NCBI GenBank assembly: GCA_036563485.1
Contig: DATCMI010000001.1
Span: forward strand, 1-64,000
Direction: 5' to 3'
Origin: Sphingomicrobium sp.
Lineage (GTDB): Bacteria > Pseudomonadota > Alphaproteobacteria > Sphingomonadales > Sphingomonadaceae
DNA length: 64,000 bases
The notes under the pieces were generated by a model. It was not told where the DNA came from, ran no database searches, and saw only the letters and a program-made list of their open reading frames with translations. The position numbers and the translations under genes are program-made. The stretch's first letter is position 1, and the number at the start of each line of letters is the position of its first letter. This document shows, one piece after another, positions 48,635 to 57,901 of this stretch.

Positions 48635-49186
48635 TCAAGCGTCCGCGGCATCTCCAAGTGCCAGCCGGCGTTCCTCCGCCTTCTTCAGCACGTCGTAAGC
48701 GGCCTGCACCTGAGTGAAGCGCTTTGCCGCTTCATCGTCGCCGGGATTGGCGTCGGGATGCGTTTCCTTCACCAGGCGACGGTGAGCCGCCTTCACGGCC
48801 GCAAAGTCAGCGTCGCTGTCGAGCTCGAGCGCCTCGAGCGCGCGCATCTCGTCGCGGCTGCGGCTGCCGTCCCCGGGACCGGCCCACTTCCACTGCGCCG
48901 ACTGGCGGAAACCGGCGTTGCCCTGCTCCTCATCGGCGGCGCGGCGCGCGGCTTCTTCGGGGCTCAGGCCGGCGAAGTAATTCCAGTTCTTGTTGTACTC
49001 GGCGGCATGGGCTTCGCAGAAATACCAGCGTTCGGGGCTGTTCGGCGCCTTAGGCGCCGGCCGATCGCCGACATTGCTGCAGCCTTCGCGGTCGCACAGC
49101 CGAATCTTCGCCGCCGAGCGGCCCTTGTCCGCATAGCTCCGCCACCGCGGGAAGCCCCAGTCGTCGGATCTCTTCTGCCGAGCCAT
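48635..49186 (-). CDS. J domain-containing protein
   Basis: The 183-residue co-chaperone-type protein has its J domain at the C terminus, with the H-P-D motif in E-T-H-P-D-A-N-P-G and a final Q-A-A-Y-D-V-L-K. The N-terminal half carries C-x4-C and a C-E-A-H motif (about 34-64) that could bind zinc. Proteins of this layout are common in Alphaproteobacteria and presumably stimulate DnaK. The ATG at 49186 fits the family; longer frames run into the RNase P RNA gene. Confidence 0.88.
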   Translation of the reverse strand: MARQKRSDDWGFPRWRSYADKGRSAAKIRLCDREGCSNVGDRPAPKAPNSPERWYFCEAHAAEYNKNWNYFAGLSPEEAARRAADEEQGNAGFRQSAQWKWAGPGDGSRSRDEMRALEALELDSDADFAAVKAAHRRLVKETHPDANPGDDEAAKRFTQVQAAYDVLKKAEERRLALGDAADA

Positions 49187-49237
49187 AACACTCCAACTAG
49201 CCAGCGATTGCGGCAGTTGCGAGCCGCGCCTCGAAAG

Positions 49238-49625
49238 AAAATGCCAGAGGGCCTGTAAGCCGGGTTCTGTCCTCCGCTTGCGCGGATGTGCGGCCATTCC
49301 TCTAGGCCCCGACTTACGTCGGGGCTCAAGCAACCAACCCGGGCGACGGGCCGGAACCAGGCCCATATGCCGCCCCTATTCGGTCTTGCTCCCGGTGGGG
49401 TTTACCGTGCCGGTTCCGTTGCCGGTCCCGCGGTGCGCTCTTGCCGCACCCTTTCGACATTACCGCGCCGAAGAGCGGCGGTCTGCTTTCTGTGGCACTG
49501 TCCCTGATCCCCGCCGGAGCGAAGATCGCCGGGTGTTACCCGGCACCGTGGTTCCATGGAGCCCGGACTTTCCTCGCCCTGCTTATCGCAGGCCGCGGCC
49601 GCCCAGCCCTCTGGCGAGCGGCGAT
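49238..49625 (-). ncRNA. rnpB: RNase P RNA component, class A
   Basis: On the minus strand the sequence reads as bacterial RNase P RNA: a GAGGAAAGTCCGGGC core (near 49563-49580) close to the 5' end and the ACAGAACCCGGCTTA core close to the 3' end. The terminal P1 helix is formed by perfect 10-base pairing of 49606-49615 with 49243-49252. The RNA is the catalytic component that matures tRNA 5' ends. It fills most of the gap between the J-domain and glycine-zipper genes; 49626-49841 holds no further gene I can see. Confidence 0.93.
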
Positions 49626-49841
49626 ATAGGCGGAGCGGGCTCTGCACGCGAGTCAGGCGTCGGGGAGCGGACTTCTGCAGCACCGTTAAGCTGCTGCTTA
49701 CCTGCGCCCTCAGCCGGTCGGCGACGGGACTCGGTTGACCGTAAACACTGCTCATACGCGGTGATCGGGTGCGGTTCGTTGTCTGGCGTTCAGCAGTGCC
49801 GCGCCAGCCTTTCCCACAGCCACAAAGAGGGAGATTAGAAG

Positions 49842-50147
49842 ATGCGCACATTCATGCTGGCACTAGCGGCAACGTCGCTCAGCGTTCCGGCGCTTCCGAC
49901 CGCGGCGGCCGCGCACGGCCGCCACCACAGCGCGTATCAAGGCAAGATCTGGACCGATTCACAGGGCCGGCTGCGGTGCAAGCGCTCTAACGGCACCACC
50001 GGATTGATCGTCGGCGCTGCCGGCGGTGCTCTTGTCGGGCGCGCCATCGGTACGCGCGGCGAGCGCGCGACCGGGACCATCCTGGGCGCGGCAGCGGGCG
50101 CCCTTCTCGGCCGCCATGTCGACCGCAGCCGGGTGCGCTGCCGCTAA
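49842..50147 (+). CDS. Exported glycine-zipper protein
   Basis: The 101-residue protein has a signal peptide (about 1-24, ending A-A-A-A-H-G) and a glycine-zipper 2TM domain (G-L-I-V-G-A-A-G-G-A-L-V-G-R and a second G-T-I-L-G-A-A-A-G-A-L-L-G). Two Cys flank the zipper. Such proteins localise to the outer membrane or periplasm and their function is mostly unknown. A clear Rho-independent terminator follows. Confidence 0.8.
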   Translation: MRTFMLALAATSLSVPALPTAAAAHGRHHSAYQGKIWTDSQGRLRCKRSNGTTGLIVGAAGGALVGRAIGTRGERATGTILGAAAGALLGRHVDRSRVRCR

Positions 50148-50170
50148 ACTCTGAGCGTTGAAGCGATTAA

Positions 50171-50204
50171 GGCTCGTCCGCCAAGTGCGGACGGGCCATT
50201 TTCT
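50171..50204 (+). terminator. Rho-independent terminator after the glycine-zipper gene
   Basis: GGCTCGTCCGC (50171-50181) pairs with the GCGGACGGGCC arm ending at 50197, a GC-rich stem of about eleven pairs with one G-U pair and a short loop, followed by TTTTCTT. It ends transcription of the plus-strand gene just before the convergent amidase gene. Confidence 0.8.
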
Positions 50205-50213
50205 TGCGCCGCC

Positions 50214-50900
50214 TTATTGCGGGCGCGGCAGCAACAGCGCGAGAAGCTTGGCGCGGCATTCGCCGTCGATGATCCCGTCGATCATGTCGGGACGAAAGCG
50301 GCGCTGGAAGGCGATCACCGCCTTCTGCGGGTCGGTGACGTCATAGCCGAACCGCTCGAGCGCCAGCAGGAATCCCGCGTCGGTCCAGTAAGGGTCGATC
50401 AGCTCGCGCGACGGGCTCGGCAGAGCCAGGCGGCGCTTGGCGAGTTCCCACCAAGGGAAAAGTTCGCCCGGGTCCTCCTTGCGCGCTGGCGCGATGTCTG
50501 AATGACCGACGACATTGCCGCGGCCGATCCCGTGTCGCTCCTTGATGTCGGCGACTAGCGGGATGACCGACGCGATCTGCTCGTCGGGAAATTGCCGATA
50601 GCCGAACTCATGACCGGGATTGACGATCTCGATCCCGATGCTTGCCGAGTTGACGTCGCTGATGCCTCGCCAGCGCGACTTGCCGGCGTGCCAGGCGCGC
50701 TTGTCTTCGTCGACCAGGCGGTAAACCGTCCCGTCCTCGTCGACGCAATAATGCGCCGAGACCTTGGCTTCGGGCGAGCAGAGCCGCGACAGCGCGCCTT
50801 CGCAGTCCGGCATTCCGGTATAATGAAGGACGATCATCGAGACCGGTAGCTGGCGCTCGTCAAAGTTCGGCGACGGCCGGTCGATGAAGTCCATGTCCAT
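50214..50900 (-). CDS. N-acetylmuramoyl-L-alanine amidase (AmpD/AmiD-like)
   Basis: The 228-residue Amidase_2 domain protein cuts the bond between muramic acid and the stem peptide. Zinc ligands are in I-V-L-H-Y-T, the middle N-x-x-S-I-G-I-E-I-V motif and V-V-G-H-S-D-I-A-P-A-R-K. A C-terminal peptidoglycan-binding-like helical part follows (R-F-G-Y-D...F-Q-R-R-F-R). No signal peptide is obvious, so it may be a cytosolic recycling enzyme. It lies 33 bases after cheR. Confidence 0.9.
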   Translation of the reverse strand: MDMDFIDRPSPNFDERQLPVSMIVLHYTGMPDCEGALSRLCSPEAKVSAHYCVDEDGTVYRLVDEDKRAWHAGKSRWRGISDVNSASIGIEIVNPGHEFGYRQFPDEQIASVIPLVADIKERHGIGRGNVVGHSDIAPARKEDPGELFPWWELAKRRLALPSPSRELIDPYWTDAGFLLALERFGYDVTDPQKAVIAFQRRFRPDMIDGIIDGECRAKLLALLLPRPQ

Positions 50901-50933
50901 GCGCGCTTATGGCGCACAGTCATGGCTGTTGGG

Positions 50934-51809
50934 TCAAGCCCCGCCTGCTGCCGCCCGGCGCTCCGTCTGCCGTTTTTCGATGCGACTGCCGTCGCCGGTC
51001 AGGCGGTACAAACCGCGCGCTTCAATGTCGGCGCCAAGCTTGTTGGTCTGCCCGATCACCGTCTCGCCGGCCCCGAGCATCAGCCAGCCATCCTCAGCCA
51101 TGGCGCTTGCGATCCGGTCGAAGCTCAGCGTCTTCTTTTCGGCGCTGAGGTAGAGCAGCACATTGCGGCACAGGACAATGTCGAACCCGCCGGGGTGCGG
51201 CGGCGGTTCAAGGATGTTGTGTACCTGGAAGCGCAGCGGACGCCGAAGCGCCTCGACCGCGCGCCAGCCGCCATCGCATTCCTCGAACCATTTGATCATC
51301 TGGTTGATGCCGAGGCCGCGCTGCACTTCGAACTGGCTGTACGTGCCGCGGCGCGCGCGCTCCACGCATTCGGTGGACACGTCAGTGCCGAGGATGTCGA
51401 TCGTCCAGCCGCGCCACTTGTCCGCTTCCTCGGCGAACAGCATCGCCAGCGAATAGGTCTCCTGCCCGGTTGAGCAGCCGGCCGACCAGATGCGAAGCCG
51501 CTTCGAGGCGGCGCGGCGCCGCATCAGTTCGGGCAAGGCGTGGCGCTGGAGTACGTCGAACGGCGCGCGGTCGCGGAAGAAATAGGTTTCGTTGTTGAGC
51601 AAGGCTTCCACCACCATTTGCGACAGGCTCGGCTCCTTCCCCATCACGAGGATGGTGATGAGCTCGTCGAGCGAAGCGATGCCGCGCTCTCGCAGCAGAG
51701 ACGAAAGCGCGGTTTCGATGCGCCAGCGGCGGCTCATCGTCAGTTGCTGGCCGGTCCGTCCTTCGAGCAGGCCGGCAAGGATCCGGATCGAGCTGTCGCT
51801 TATTTGCAC
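50934..51809 (-). CDS. cheR: Chemoreceptor glutamate methyltransferase CheR
   Basis: The 291-residue SAM-dependent enzyme methylates glutamates of chemoreceptors. It has an N-terminal helical domain, N-N-E-T-Y-F-F-R-D, the SAM motif I-W-S-A-G-C-S-T-G-Q-E, and the D-I-V-L-C-R-N-V-L-L-Y motif. Its start overlaps the cheB 3' end by 10 bases. It is the last gene of the che operon. Confidence 0.95.
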   Translation of the reverse strand: MQISDSSIRILAGLLEGRTGQQLTMSRRWRIETALSSLLRERGIASLDELITILVMGKEPSLSQMVVEALLNNETYFFRDRAPFDVLQRHALPELMRRRAASKRLRIWSAGCSTGQETYSLAMLFAEEADKWRGWTIDILGTDVSTECVERARRGTYSQFEVQRGLGINQMIKWFEECDGGWRAVEALRRPLRFQVHNILEPPPHPGGFDIVLCRNVLLYLSAEKKTLSFDRIASAMAEDGWLMLGAGETVIGQTNKLGADIEARGLYRLTGDGSRIEKRQTERRAAAGGA

Positions 51810-52915
51810 GGCAGCTCTTCCTCAGTCCGGGAGGTGATCCTCCGGGCGATTTTCTCTGGCGGCAGCACCGCACTGGCGAGGCCCGCCTCCATTACCGCCC
51901 GCGGCATTCCCCATACGGCGCAGCTTGCCTGATCCTGGGCGATGATCGAGCCGCCGCATGAGACCAGAGTTGCGGCGCCCTCGACGCCGTCACGGCCCAT
52001 GCCGGTAAGGACGACGCCGAGAGCGCCGGAACCGTAGATCGCCCCCGCGGAAGCGAACATCGGGTCCAGCGAGGGCATGCAGCCGCTGCTGCTGCGCCCG
52101 TGGGTGAGCCGGACCAGCGCCCCAGTCTTGGAGGGCTCGAGCGTCAAATGCCCATCGCCGGGTGCAAGCAGGACCTGGTCGGCCACCAGCGGCATGCCGT
52201 CTTCGGCAACGACGGCACGGCGGCCGGAAATGGCGCCGAGCTGGCGTGCGAACACCGGCATGAACGGCATCGGCAGATGCTGGGTGACGAGAATCGGCAC
52301 GCCGATCCGCCGCGGGAGCGCCGCGAACAGGACCCCAAGCGCGTGGATTCCGCCCGTGGACGCGCCGAGCGCCAGGACATCGATCGGGTCGCTCGGCATC
52401 GGCCGGAGGACGGGAGTCGGGCCGCTCGGCTGCGGCGCGTAGCTGGCGCTGGATACCGTTTTCGAGGCGTAGCCGAGCGCCTTCAGCTTGGCGACGAGGA
52501 TCTCGGAGAACCGCCCGTTGAACCGTCCGGTGCCCGGCTTGGGCATGGTGTCGGCAGCGCCAAGCGCGAGCGCGGCCACCGTTTGCTCCGCGCCGTCTTC
52601 GGCCAACGAGGACACAATCATGACCTTGGCGCCGGCGGCCGCGGCGATGATGCGCGGGATCGACTTCAGCCCGCCCGCGCCGGGCATTTCGAGGTCGAGG
52701 ATGACGACGTCTACGCGGCATTCGCCAAGCGCAACGATGGCGTCTTCGGCGGTTCCGGCGACAGCGATGATTTCGAAGGCGGGATCGCTTTCGATCATTC
52801 GCGAAAGCACCGCCCGGGCGACCGTCGAATCGTCGACGATCATCAACCGGATGCGGCGGCGACTAGCGGCCGGATCCGCATGGCGGTCCCGCGATCTGGC
52901 GAGCGCCCGCTCCAC
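51800..52915 (-). CDS. cheB: Chemotaxis response regulator methylesterase CheB, GTG start
   Basis: The 371-residue protein has an N-terminal receiver with I-V-D-D-S and the phospho-acceptor in V-I-L-D-L-E-M-P, and a C-terminal methylesterase domain with catalytic Ser in G-A-S-T-G-G, a His in T-Q-H-L-P-M-P-F and the G-M-G-R-D-G motif. The start is a GTG at 52913-52915 with AAGG about eight bases upstream; this leaves a basic 23-residue N-terminal extension, so a later start cannot be excluded. Confidence 0.94.
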   Translation of the reverse strand: MERALARSRDRHADPAASRRRIRLMIVDDSTVARAVLSRMIESDPAFEIIAVAGTAEDAIVALGECRVDVVILDLEMPGAGGLKSIPRIIAAAAGAKVMIVSSLAEDGAEQTVAALALGAADTMPKPGTGRFNGRFSEILVAKLKALGYASKTVSSASYAPQPSGPTPVLRPMPSDPIDVLALGASTGGIHALGVLFAALPRRIGVPILVTQHLPMPFMPVFARQLGAISGRRAVVAEDGMPLVADQVLLAPGDGHLTLEPSKTGALVRLTHGRSSSGCMPSLDPMFASAGAIYGSGALGVVLTGMGRDGVEGAATLVSCGGSIIAQDQASCAVWGMPRAVMEAGLASAVLPPEKIARRITSRTEEELPCK

Positions 52916-52926
52916 CGACGCGGGCC

Positions 52927-53292
52927 TTAAGCGACGCCGACGAGCTGAAGCTTGATGTGAAGCGTCTCGCGATCGAACGGCTTCATCACATATTCGTCCG
53001 CGCCCGCTTCGAGCGCCGCACGAATGTGCGCCATGTCGTTCTCGGTCGTGCAGAAAACGACCTTCGGCTGGTCGCTGTGGCCACGCTGACGCAACAGGCG
53101 CAGGAACTCCATCCCGCTCATCACCGGCATGTTCCAGTCGAGCAGGACGACGTCCGGCATTTTCGATTCGCAGCGGGTGAGCGCTTCCTGGCCGTCGCCC
53201 GCTTCCTCGACCTCGAACTCGAGGGTTTCGAGAATGTGCCGCGCGACCTTGCGGATCACCTTGGAGTCATCGACGATCAAACAGCTCTTCAT
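52927..53292 (-). CDS. cheY: CheY-type response regulator
   Basis: The 121-residue single-domain receiver has the acidic pair in I-V-D-D-S, phospho-acceptor Asp in V-V-L-L-D-W-N-M-P, the T-T-E-N switch region and M-K-P-F with the conserved Lys. In motility systems such proteins carry the signal from CheA to the flagellar motor. It lies between cheW and cheB. The longer frame to 53592 lies in cheW and is rejected. Confidence 0.94.
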   Translation of the reverse strand: MKSCLIVDDSKVIRKVARHILETLEFEVEEAGDGQEALTRCESKMPDVVLLDWNMPVMSGMEFLRLLRQRGHSDQPKVVFCTTENDMAHIRAALEAGADEYVMKPFDRETLHIKLQLVGVA

Positions 53293-53351
53293 TCGCTCGC
53301 ATCCCGCTTTCGACGTATCGCACTCACTAAACATGAAGGGTAACGAAGACC

Positions 53352-53792
53352 TTAAGCCGCCTTCGCTTCCGGAGCCCCGGCGATCAAGGCCGCGACATCG
53401 ACGAGCAGCAGCGGACCGCTTTCGGTATCGACCATACCGAGAGACGCGCGCCCCCAGCCGGCCCCCATCGCGGCGCGCACCGGCGCCGGGTCGCTGAGCG
53501 CTTCGACCACATCTTCGACGAGGTCGACGATCAACGCATAATGATGGCCGTCGAATTCGACGACGGCAGCTTCGCGGATTCCGTCCGAGCAATCGCTCAT
53601 CCCAAGCTCCAGCGAGCGCTTGCAGTCGATCACCGTCAGCACGCGGCTGCGAAGAGCCGACAAGCCCGCGACGTGCGGCGCCGCCCGCGGCACGGGGATC
53701 AAGGTGTCCAGCTCGACCACGGATTCGACGGCGGCGGCAGGCAGCGCGACGCGCTCGCCGGCGATGGTCACGACCAGCAGCAGTTCGTTCAT
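53352..53792 (-). CDS. cheW: Chemotaxis coupling protein CheW
   Basis: The 146-residue protein is a single CheW domain (double beta-barrel) that links receptors to CheA. Visible parts are V-A-L-P-A-A-A-V-E-S-V-V, V-P-R-A-A-P-H-V-A-G-L-S-A-L-R and V-I-D-C. It starts 19 bases after cheA and is on the same strand. Confidence 0.92.
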   Translation of the reverse strand: MNELLLVVTIAGERVALPAAAVESVVELDTLIPVPRAAPHVAGLSALRSRVLTVIDCKRSLELGMSDCSDGIREAAVVEFDGHHYALIVDLVEDVVEALSDPAPVRAAMGAGWGRASLGMVDTESGPLLLVDVAALIAGAPEAKAA

Positions 53793-53811
53793 TTGCCCCT
53801 CCCGCGCTTCG

Positions 53812-56148
53812 TCATTTTCCGCTCCCCGCTCCGGCAGTCTTGAGCGCCATCAGCAGCCCGGCGCGGTCATAGCGATAGATGCTGCCGTCCTTCTTGTTCT
53901 TGGGCTCCGGCTCGCTGCGCAGATAGATTGCATTGGCTGCATCAACGGCCTCGCCGTCGCTGGCGATCACCAGGTCGGTGTCGCCATCATGGTCGTCGCC
54001 GACGACGATGTAGCCGGCGGCCTCGACGATCGGCCGCAGCATGTTCTGCATCCAGGGATCGTCGCTCGGCAGCCGGCAGACGAGCGTTTCCGATGCGCGC
54101 GCGGCGGCGCCGACATGATTGGCGAACAGCCAGTGCGCATCGACGATCTCCGCCGGCTCGCCATTGATCAGCGAAACGCCGCTGACCTCGCCCGGACGTT
54201 CCGCATGGATGATGTCATTGTCGATCGTCGCAAAGTCGACGACCTCGGCGAAAGCATAGCCCATCTCATGTGCGCCGTCGTTGAGGCGGAACAGGCGCAC
54301 CTTGTCGCCGGTGAGCTCGGCGCCATTGGCACCGGCTAATGGAAGGATTGCATCGCCGACCTGGACGCGCAGCTGTCCGGCAGCCGAATTGACGGCGCTG
54401 ACCGCCACTTCCTCGATTCGGTCGACAACGGCGAGGCGCAGTGCGCGGCGGCCGCCGTCGAGGCCGCGGAAGAGCAGCACCGCCGTCGATTTCACCGCGG
54501 CGGCGGAAGGGCCTTCGGCGATGCGAGCGGCGCGCTCCTGCACTTCGAGCTTGATGCCGCCGACCTGTGCGAGCCCGGCGGGATCGAACAGCAGGATCGG
54601 GCTGCCGTCATCGGCAAGGGTCGTGCCGGCATAAAGGCCTGTGGCCATGACGGCGGGCGCGGCGGGCTTCACCACCAGCTCTTCGTGGTCGTGGATGCGG
54701 TCTACGGCGAGCGCGTAGACATCGCCGCCTGCCGGGCGCAGCACGATCAACGTGCGGTCCTTGTCGTCGATACCGCTCGGAATGCCGAGGATGTCGGCAA
54801 GCGACACTTCGGGCACGCGGCGGCCGCGGATCGTCGCAACGCCTGCACCGCCAAGGTGCTCGAGCGTAACGCTCTCGCCATTGGCGCGGACGATCTCCTC
54901 GATGGCCGAGCGCGGAATGGCAAAATGCTGGCCGGCAATCGACAGTGTCAGCGCGGGGATAATGGTCAGGGTCAACGGCACCCGCAGGGTCATGCGCGTG
55001 CCCTCGCCCAACCGGCTGTCGACCTCGACGACGCCGCCGATCCGCTCGATGTTCGAGCGGACGACGTCCATGCCGACACCGCGGCCGGAAATCTGCGTCA
55101 CCTGCTGGGCGGTCGAGAGGCCTGCCTCGAAGATGAGGGCGAGCTGTTCGCGCGGGGAAAGCTGCGCCGCGTCGGCTTTCTCGATGATGGCGGCCGCGAT
55201 GGCTTTCTCGACCAGTTTCTTGCCATCGATGCCGCGGCCGTCGTCCTGAATGTCGATCAGGATCTGGTTGCCCGACTGACGCGCCACGACCGAGAGGATA
55301 CCGATTTCGCGCTTGCCGGCCTTCAGCCGGTCGGCAGGCTTTTCGATGCCATGGTCGACCGCATTGCGGATGATGTGCGTCAGCGGATCGCGGATCATCT
55401 CGATCATCTCGCGATCCAGCTCGACGTCGCCGCCTTCGATGTCGACCAGCACCTGCTTGCCGAGTTCGGCCGACAGGTCGCGGACCATGCGCGGAAGGCC
55501 GACGAACAAATTCTCGATCCGCTGCATGCGGGTGCGCGTGATCGCATCGCGCATGTCGGCGATGATCGCGGACAGGCGCTCGAAGGCGCCATCGACGGCG
55601 ACGTCGGTCGGCGCTTCACGCAGGCGGCGGGCTAGCTCGTTGCGTGCCAGCACCATGTCGGAGACGGTGCTCATCACACGATCGAGAAGCTCGACGGAAA
55701 GGCGGATGGTGCGTGGGGCCGAGGTTGCCTTCGCCTGCCCTTCAGCAGCGGCGACGGCCACCGGAGCCGCGACGCTTTCGGCGCCGGGTGCAAGGGCATC
55801 GATGAGCGCGCTATCGTCGCCTGCCGGCATGTCTTCGCCGGCGTCGATCGCAGCGATCATTTCGCCAATTCGGTCGATGATTGCGAGGACCGCGCTGACC
55901 AGGTGGCCATCGGCTTGGCGGCGGCCGGCGCGGACATCGGCCAACGCGTCCTCGGCGGCATGGCTTAGTGCTTCAAGTCGGGGAAATTCGAAAAAGCCGC
56001 AATTGCCCTTCACGGTATGAACGAAGCGGAAGATGCTATCGAGACGGGCGCGGTCGTCGGGCTCGGCCTCCCAGGCGACGATCTCCCCGCCGAGGGCTTC
56101 GAGCATTTCGCGACATTCCGCGACGAAATCGGCAATCAAATCGTCCAT
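53812..56148 (-). CDS. cheA: Chemotaxis histidine kinase CheA with extra CheW-like and degenerate receiver domains
   Basis: The 778-residue kinase has P1 with phospho-His44 (V-H-T-V-K-G-N), no recognisable P2 domain, P3 dimerization (about 147-215), P4 ATPase with R-N-A-V-D-H-G (261-267), D-D-G-R-G-I-D (302-308) and G-R-G-V-G-M-D (355-361), and P5/CheW (about 385-535). Two further parts follow: a second CheW-like domain (about 552-678) and a receiver-like tail (about 686-775). In the tail the D-L-V-L-L-D strand reads D-L-V-I-A-S, replacing the phospho-acceptor with Ser. First gene of the che operon. Confidence 0.93.
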   Translation of the reverse strand: MDDLIADFVAECREMLEALGGEIVAWEAEPDDRARLDSIFRFVHTVKGNCGFFEFPRLEALSHAAEDALADVRAGRRQADGHLVSAVLAIIDRIGEMIAAIDAGEDMPAGDDSALIDALAPGAESVAAPVAVAAAEGQAKATSAPRTIRLSVELLDRVMSTVSDMVLARNELARRLREAPTDVAVDGAFERLSAIIADMRDAITRTRMQRIENLFVGLPRMVRDLSAELGKQVLVDIEGGDVELDREMIEMIRDPLTHIIRNAVDHGIEKPADRLKAGKREIGILSVVARQSGNQILIDIQDDGRGIDGKKLVEKAIAAAIIEKADAAQLSPREQLALIFEAGLSTAQQVTQISGRGVGMDVVRSNIERIGGVVEVDSRLGEGTRMTLRVPLTLTIIPALTLSIAGQHFAIPRSAIEEIVRANGESVTLEHLGGAGVATIRGRRVPEVSLADILGIPSGIDDKDRTLIVLRPAGGDVYALAVDRIHDHEELVVKPAAPAVMATGLYAGTTLADDGSPILLFDPAGLAQVGGIKLEVQERAARIAEGPSAAAVKSTAVLLFRGLDGGRRALRLAVVDRIEEVAVSAVNSAAGQLRVQVGDAILPLAGANGAELTGDKVRLFRLNDGAHEMGYAFAEVVDFATIDNDIIHAERPGEVSGVSLINGEPAEIVDAHWLFANHVGAAARASETLVCRLPSDDPWMQNMLRPIVEAAGYIVVGDDHDGDTDLVIASDGEAVDAANAIYLRSEPEPKNKKDGSIYRYDRAGLLMALKTAGAGSGK

Positions 56149-56228
56149 CGACGGGTAAGCCCCCCAGCGCTGCGTGGAGAGGCTTATGCCGCCGAGGAGT
56201 TAACGCGGCGTTATCCCTGAAATTGCGC

Positions 56229-56864
56229 TCAGGCGCTCGGCAGGGTCGCGCCGATCAGGAGCACTTCGCTCGAGGGATCGCTGAGGCGGATCGTTCCGCC
56301 GCCTTCGGCTGCGAGGCTGTGGGCGAGCCAGGCACCGGCGGCACGGGGTTCGATGGTCCCCTGCCCGCCTGTGGCGAGCGTTTCGCGCAGAGCCGGGTCG
56401 AGGAGGATGCGCGGACCTTCGCCACGCACCGCGATTTCGATCGCGTCGTCCGTCCGCTCGGCGCCGACATCTAGGCGGCCGCCGCGAACCAGGGCATCGC
56501 CGGCCAGCAGTGCGAGGTTGAGCAGCAGCTTGATCGCGCCTTTGGGCAGCCTCTGCTCCTCGACCGCCCAGCCCACCTGCACCTTGCCCTCAGCCCCGAA
56601 CAGGCCTTCGAGCACCTGCTGCGCTTCGCGGGCGTCGATCTCGTCGGCGAAGCCGCCGCCGGCGCCGAACGCCAGACGGAAGAACTTGAGTTTGTTGGCG
56701 GTCGCGCGGGCGCTGTCGGCAAGAAGCTCGAGGCACTTCTCGCGCATGTCGGGATCCGTCTCGTCGGCTAGCAGCTCGATGCCGTTGTTGAGCGCGCCGA
56801 CCGGCGACATCAAATCGTGGCAGAGCCGCGAGCAAAGCAGGCTGGCGAGATCGACCGCATTCAT
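56229..56864 (-). CDS. chpT: Histidine phosphotransferase ChpT
   Basis: The 211-residue protein is a dimeric phosphotransferase that relays phosphate from the CckA kinase to CtrA and CpdR in Alphaproteobacteria. The phospho-His is H16 in L-C-H-D-L-M-S-P-V-G-A-L-N-N-G. The C-terminal domain is a degenerate HATPase fold without ATP-binding boxes, as in ChpT. It is 80 bases upstream of cheA on the same strand but is normally part of cell-cycle control rather than chemotaxis. Confidence 0.9.
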   Translation of the reverse strand: MNAVDLASLLCSRLCHDLMSPVGALNNGIELLADETDPDMREKCLELLADSARATANKLKFFRLAFGAGGGFADEIDAREAQQVLEGLFGAEGKVQVGWAVEEQRLPKGAIKLLLNLALLAGDALVRGGRLDVGAERTDDAIEIAVRGEGPRILLDPALRETLATGGQGTIEPRAAGAWLAHSLAAEGGGTIRLSDPSSEVLLIGATLPSA

Positions 56865-56950
56865 CGCGGGCCTGATGAGCTAGAGTTTAACGAAGCGCAA
56901 GTTTTCGCGAGTTGAACGGAGCCGTACCGATTCCCATATTCCCTGCTCGG

Positions 56951-57901
56951 ATGGGGGGAATTCAGACGATCGACGTGCGCCTCGAGCCCGCTCATGCCGG
57001 GTGGCGGCTCGATCGCGCGGTGGCGGCGGCCGTGCCGACGCTTTCGCGCGAACGGCTGAAGGCGCTGATCCGCGACGGCGCCCTCCTTGCGGGAGCGACC
57101 GCCGTTCGAGACCCGGCCACGAAGGTTAAAGGCGACGAGGCTTTCCGCCTGGAAGTGCCCGAGCCGCGCGAAGCGCACAACAAGGCGCAGGATATTCCGC
57201 TGGCGATCGCATTCGAGGACGAGCATCTCCTGGTCGTCGACAAGCCTGCGGGGCTGGTGGTGCATCCAGCAGCGGGAAATTCCGACGGCACCCTGGTCAA
57301 TGCCCTTCTCCACCATTGCCGCGGGCAGTTGTCGGGGATCGGCGGCGTTGCCCGGCCGGGCATCGTCCACCGGATCGACAAGCATACGTCCGGGCTGCTG
57401 GTCGTTGCCAAGACCGATGTCGCGCACGAAGGCTTGGCGAAGCAGTTCGCCGCTCATTCGATCGACCGCCGCTACCTGGCGATCGTCAATGGCGTGCCGA
57501 GGGTTGCGGAAGGCACAGTCGACGCGCCGCTGGCCCGATCGGCAGCCAACCGGAAGAAGATTGCAATCGCCGACGAAGGCCGCGGCAAGCGCGCCGTGAC
57601 TCACTGGCGGCGGCTTCAGCCGTTACGGGATTCAGCCCTGGTCGAGTGCCGGCTCGAGACCGGGCGCACTCACCAGGTCCGCGTCCACATGGCGTCGATT
57701 GGTCACCCGCTGCTCGGCGACCCGGTCTACGGCCGTTCCGGAAAGAGCCACGGCAAGCTGCTGAACGAACTGAATTTTCACCGGCAAGCGCTGCACGCGG
57801 CGGAGCTCGGCTTCATTCATCCGGTTACGAAGCACAGGCTGTCGTTTCAAAGTCCCATGCCGCCGGACATGCAGGAACTGTTCAACGCACTTGGTGTATA
57901 G
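56951..57901 (+). CDS. rluD: RluA-family 23S rRNA pseudouridine synthase (RluD-like)
   Basis: The 316-residue enzyme has an N-terminal S4 domain (L-D-R-A-V-A-A-A...S-R-E-R-L-K-A-L-I) and the catalytic motif H-R-I-D-K-H-T-S-G-L with the nucleophilic Asp. G-R-T-H-Q-V-R-V-H-M is also conserved. RluD modifies helix 69 of 23S rRNA. The ATG at 56951 is used; a start near 56912 is possible. It precedes rpoH by 47 bases, a common alphaproteobacterial order. Confidence 0.92.
   Translation: MGGIQTIDVRLEPAHAGWRLDRAVAAAVPTLSRERLKALIRDGALLAGATAVRDPATKVKGDEAFRLEVPEPREAHNKAQDIPLAIAFEDEHLLVVDKPAGLVVHPAAGNSDGTLVNALLHHCRGQLSGIGGVARPGIVHRIDKHTSGLLVVAKTDVAHEGLAKQFAAHSIDRRYLAIVNGVPRVAEGTVDAPLARSAANRKKIAIADEGRGKRAVTHWRRLQPLRDSALVECRLETGRTHQVRVHMASIGHPLLGDPVYGRSGKSHGKLLNELNFHRQALHAAELGFIHPVTKHRLSFQSPMPPDMQELFNALGV

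Noticed and set aside
49256-49600. Short open frames on both strands between 49278 and 49851
   Set aside because: The region is RNase P RNA, whose core sequences and P1 pairing are clear.
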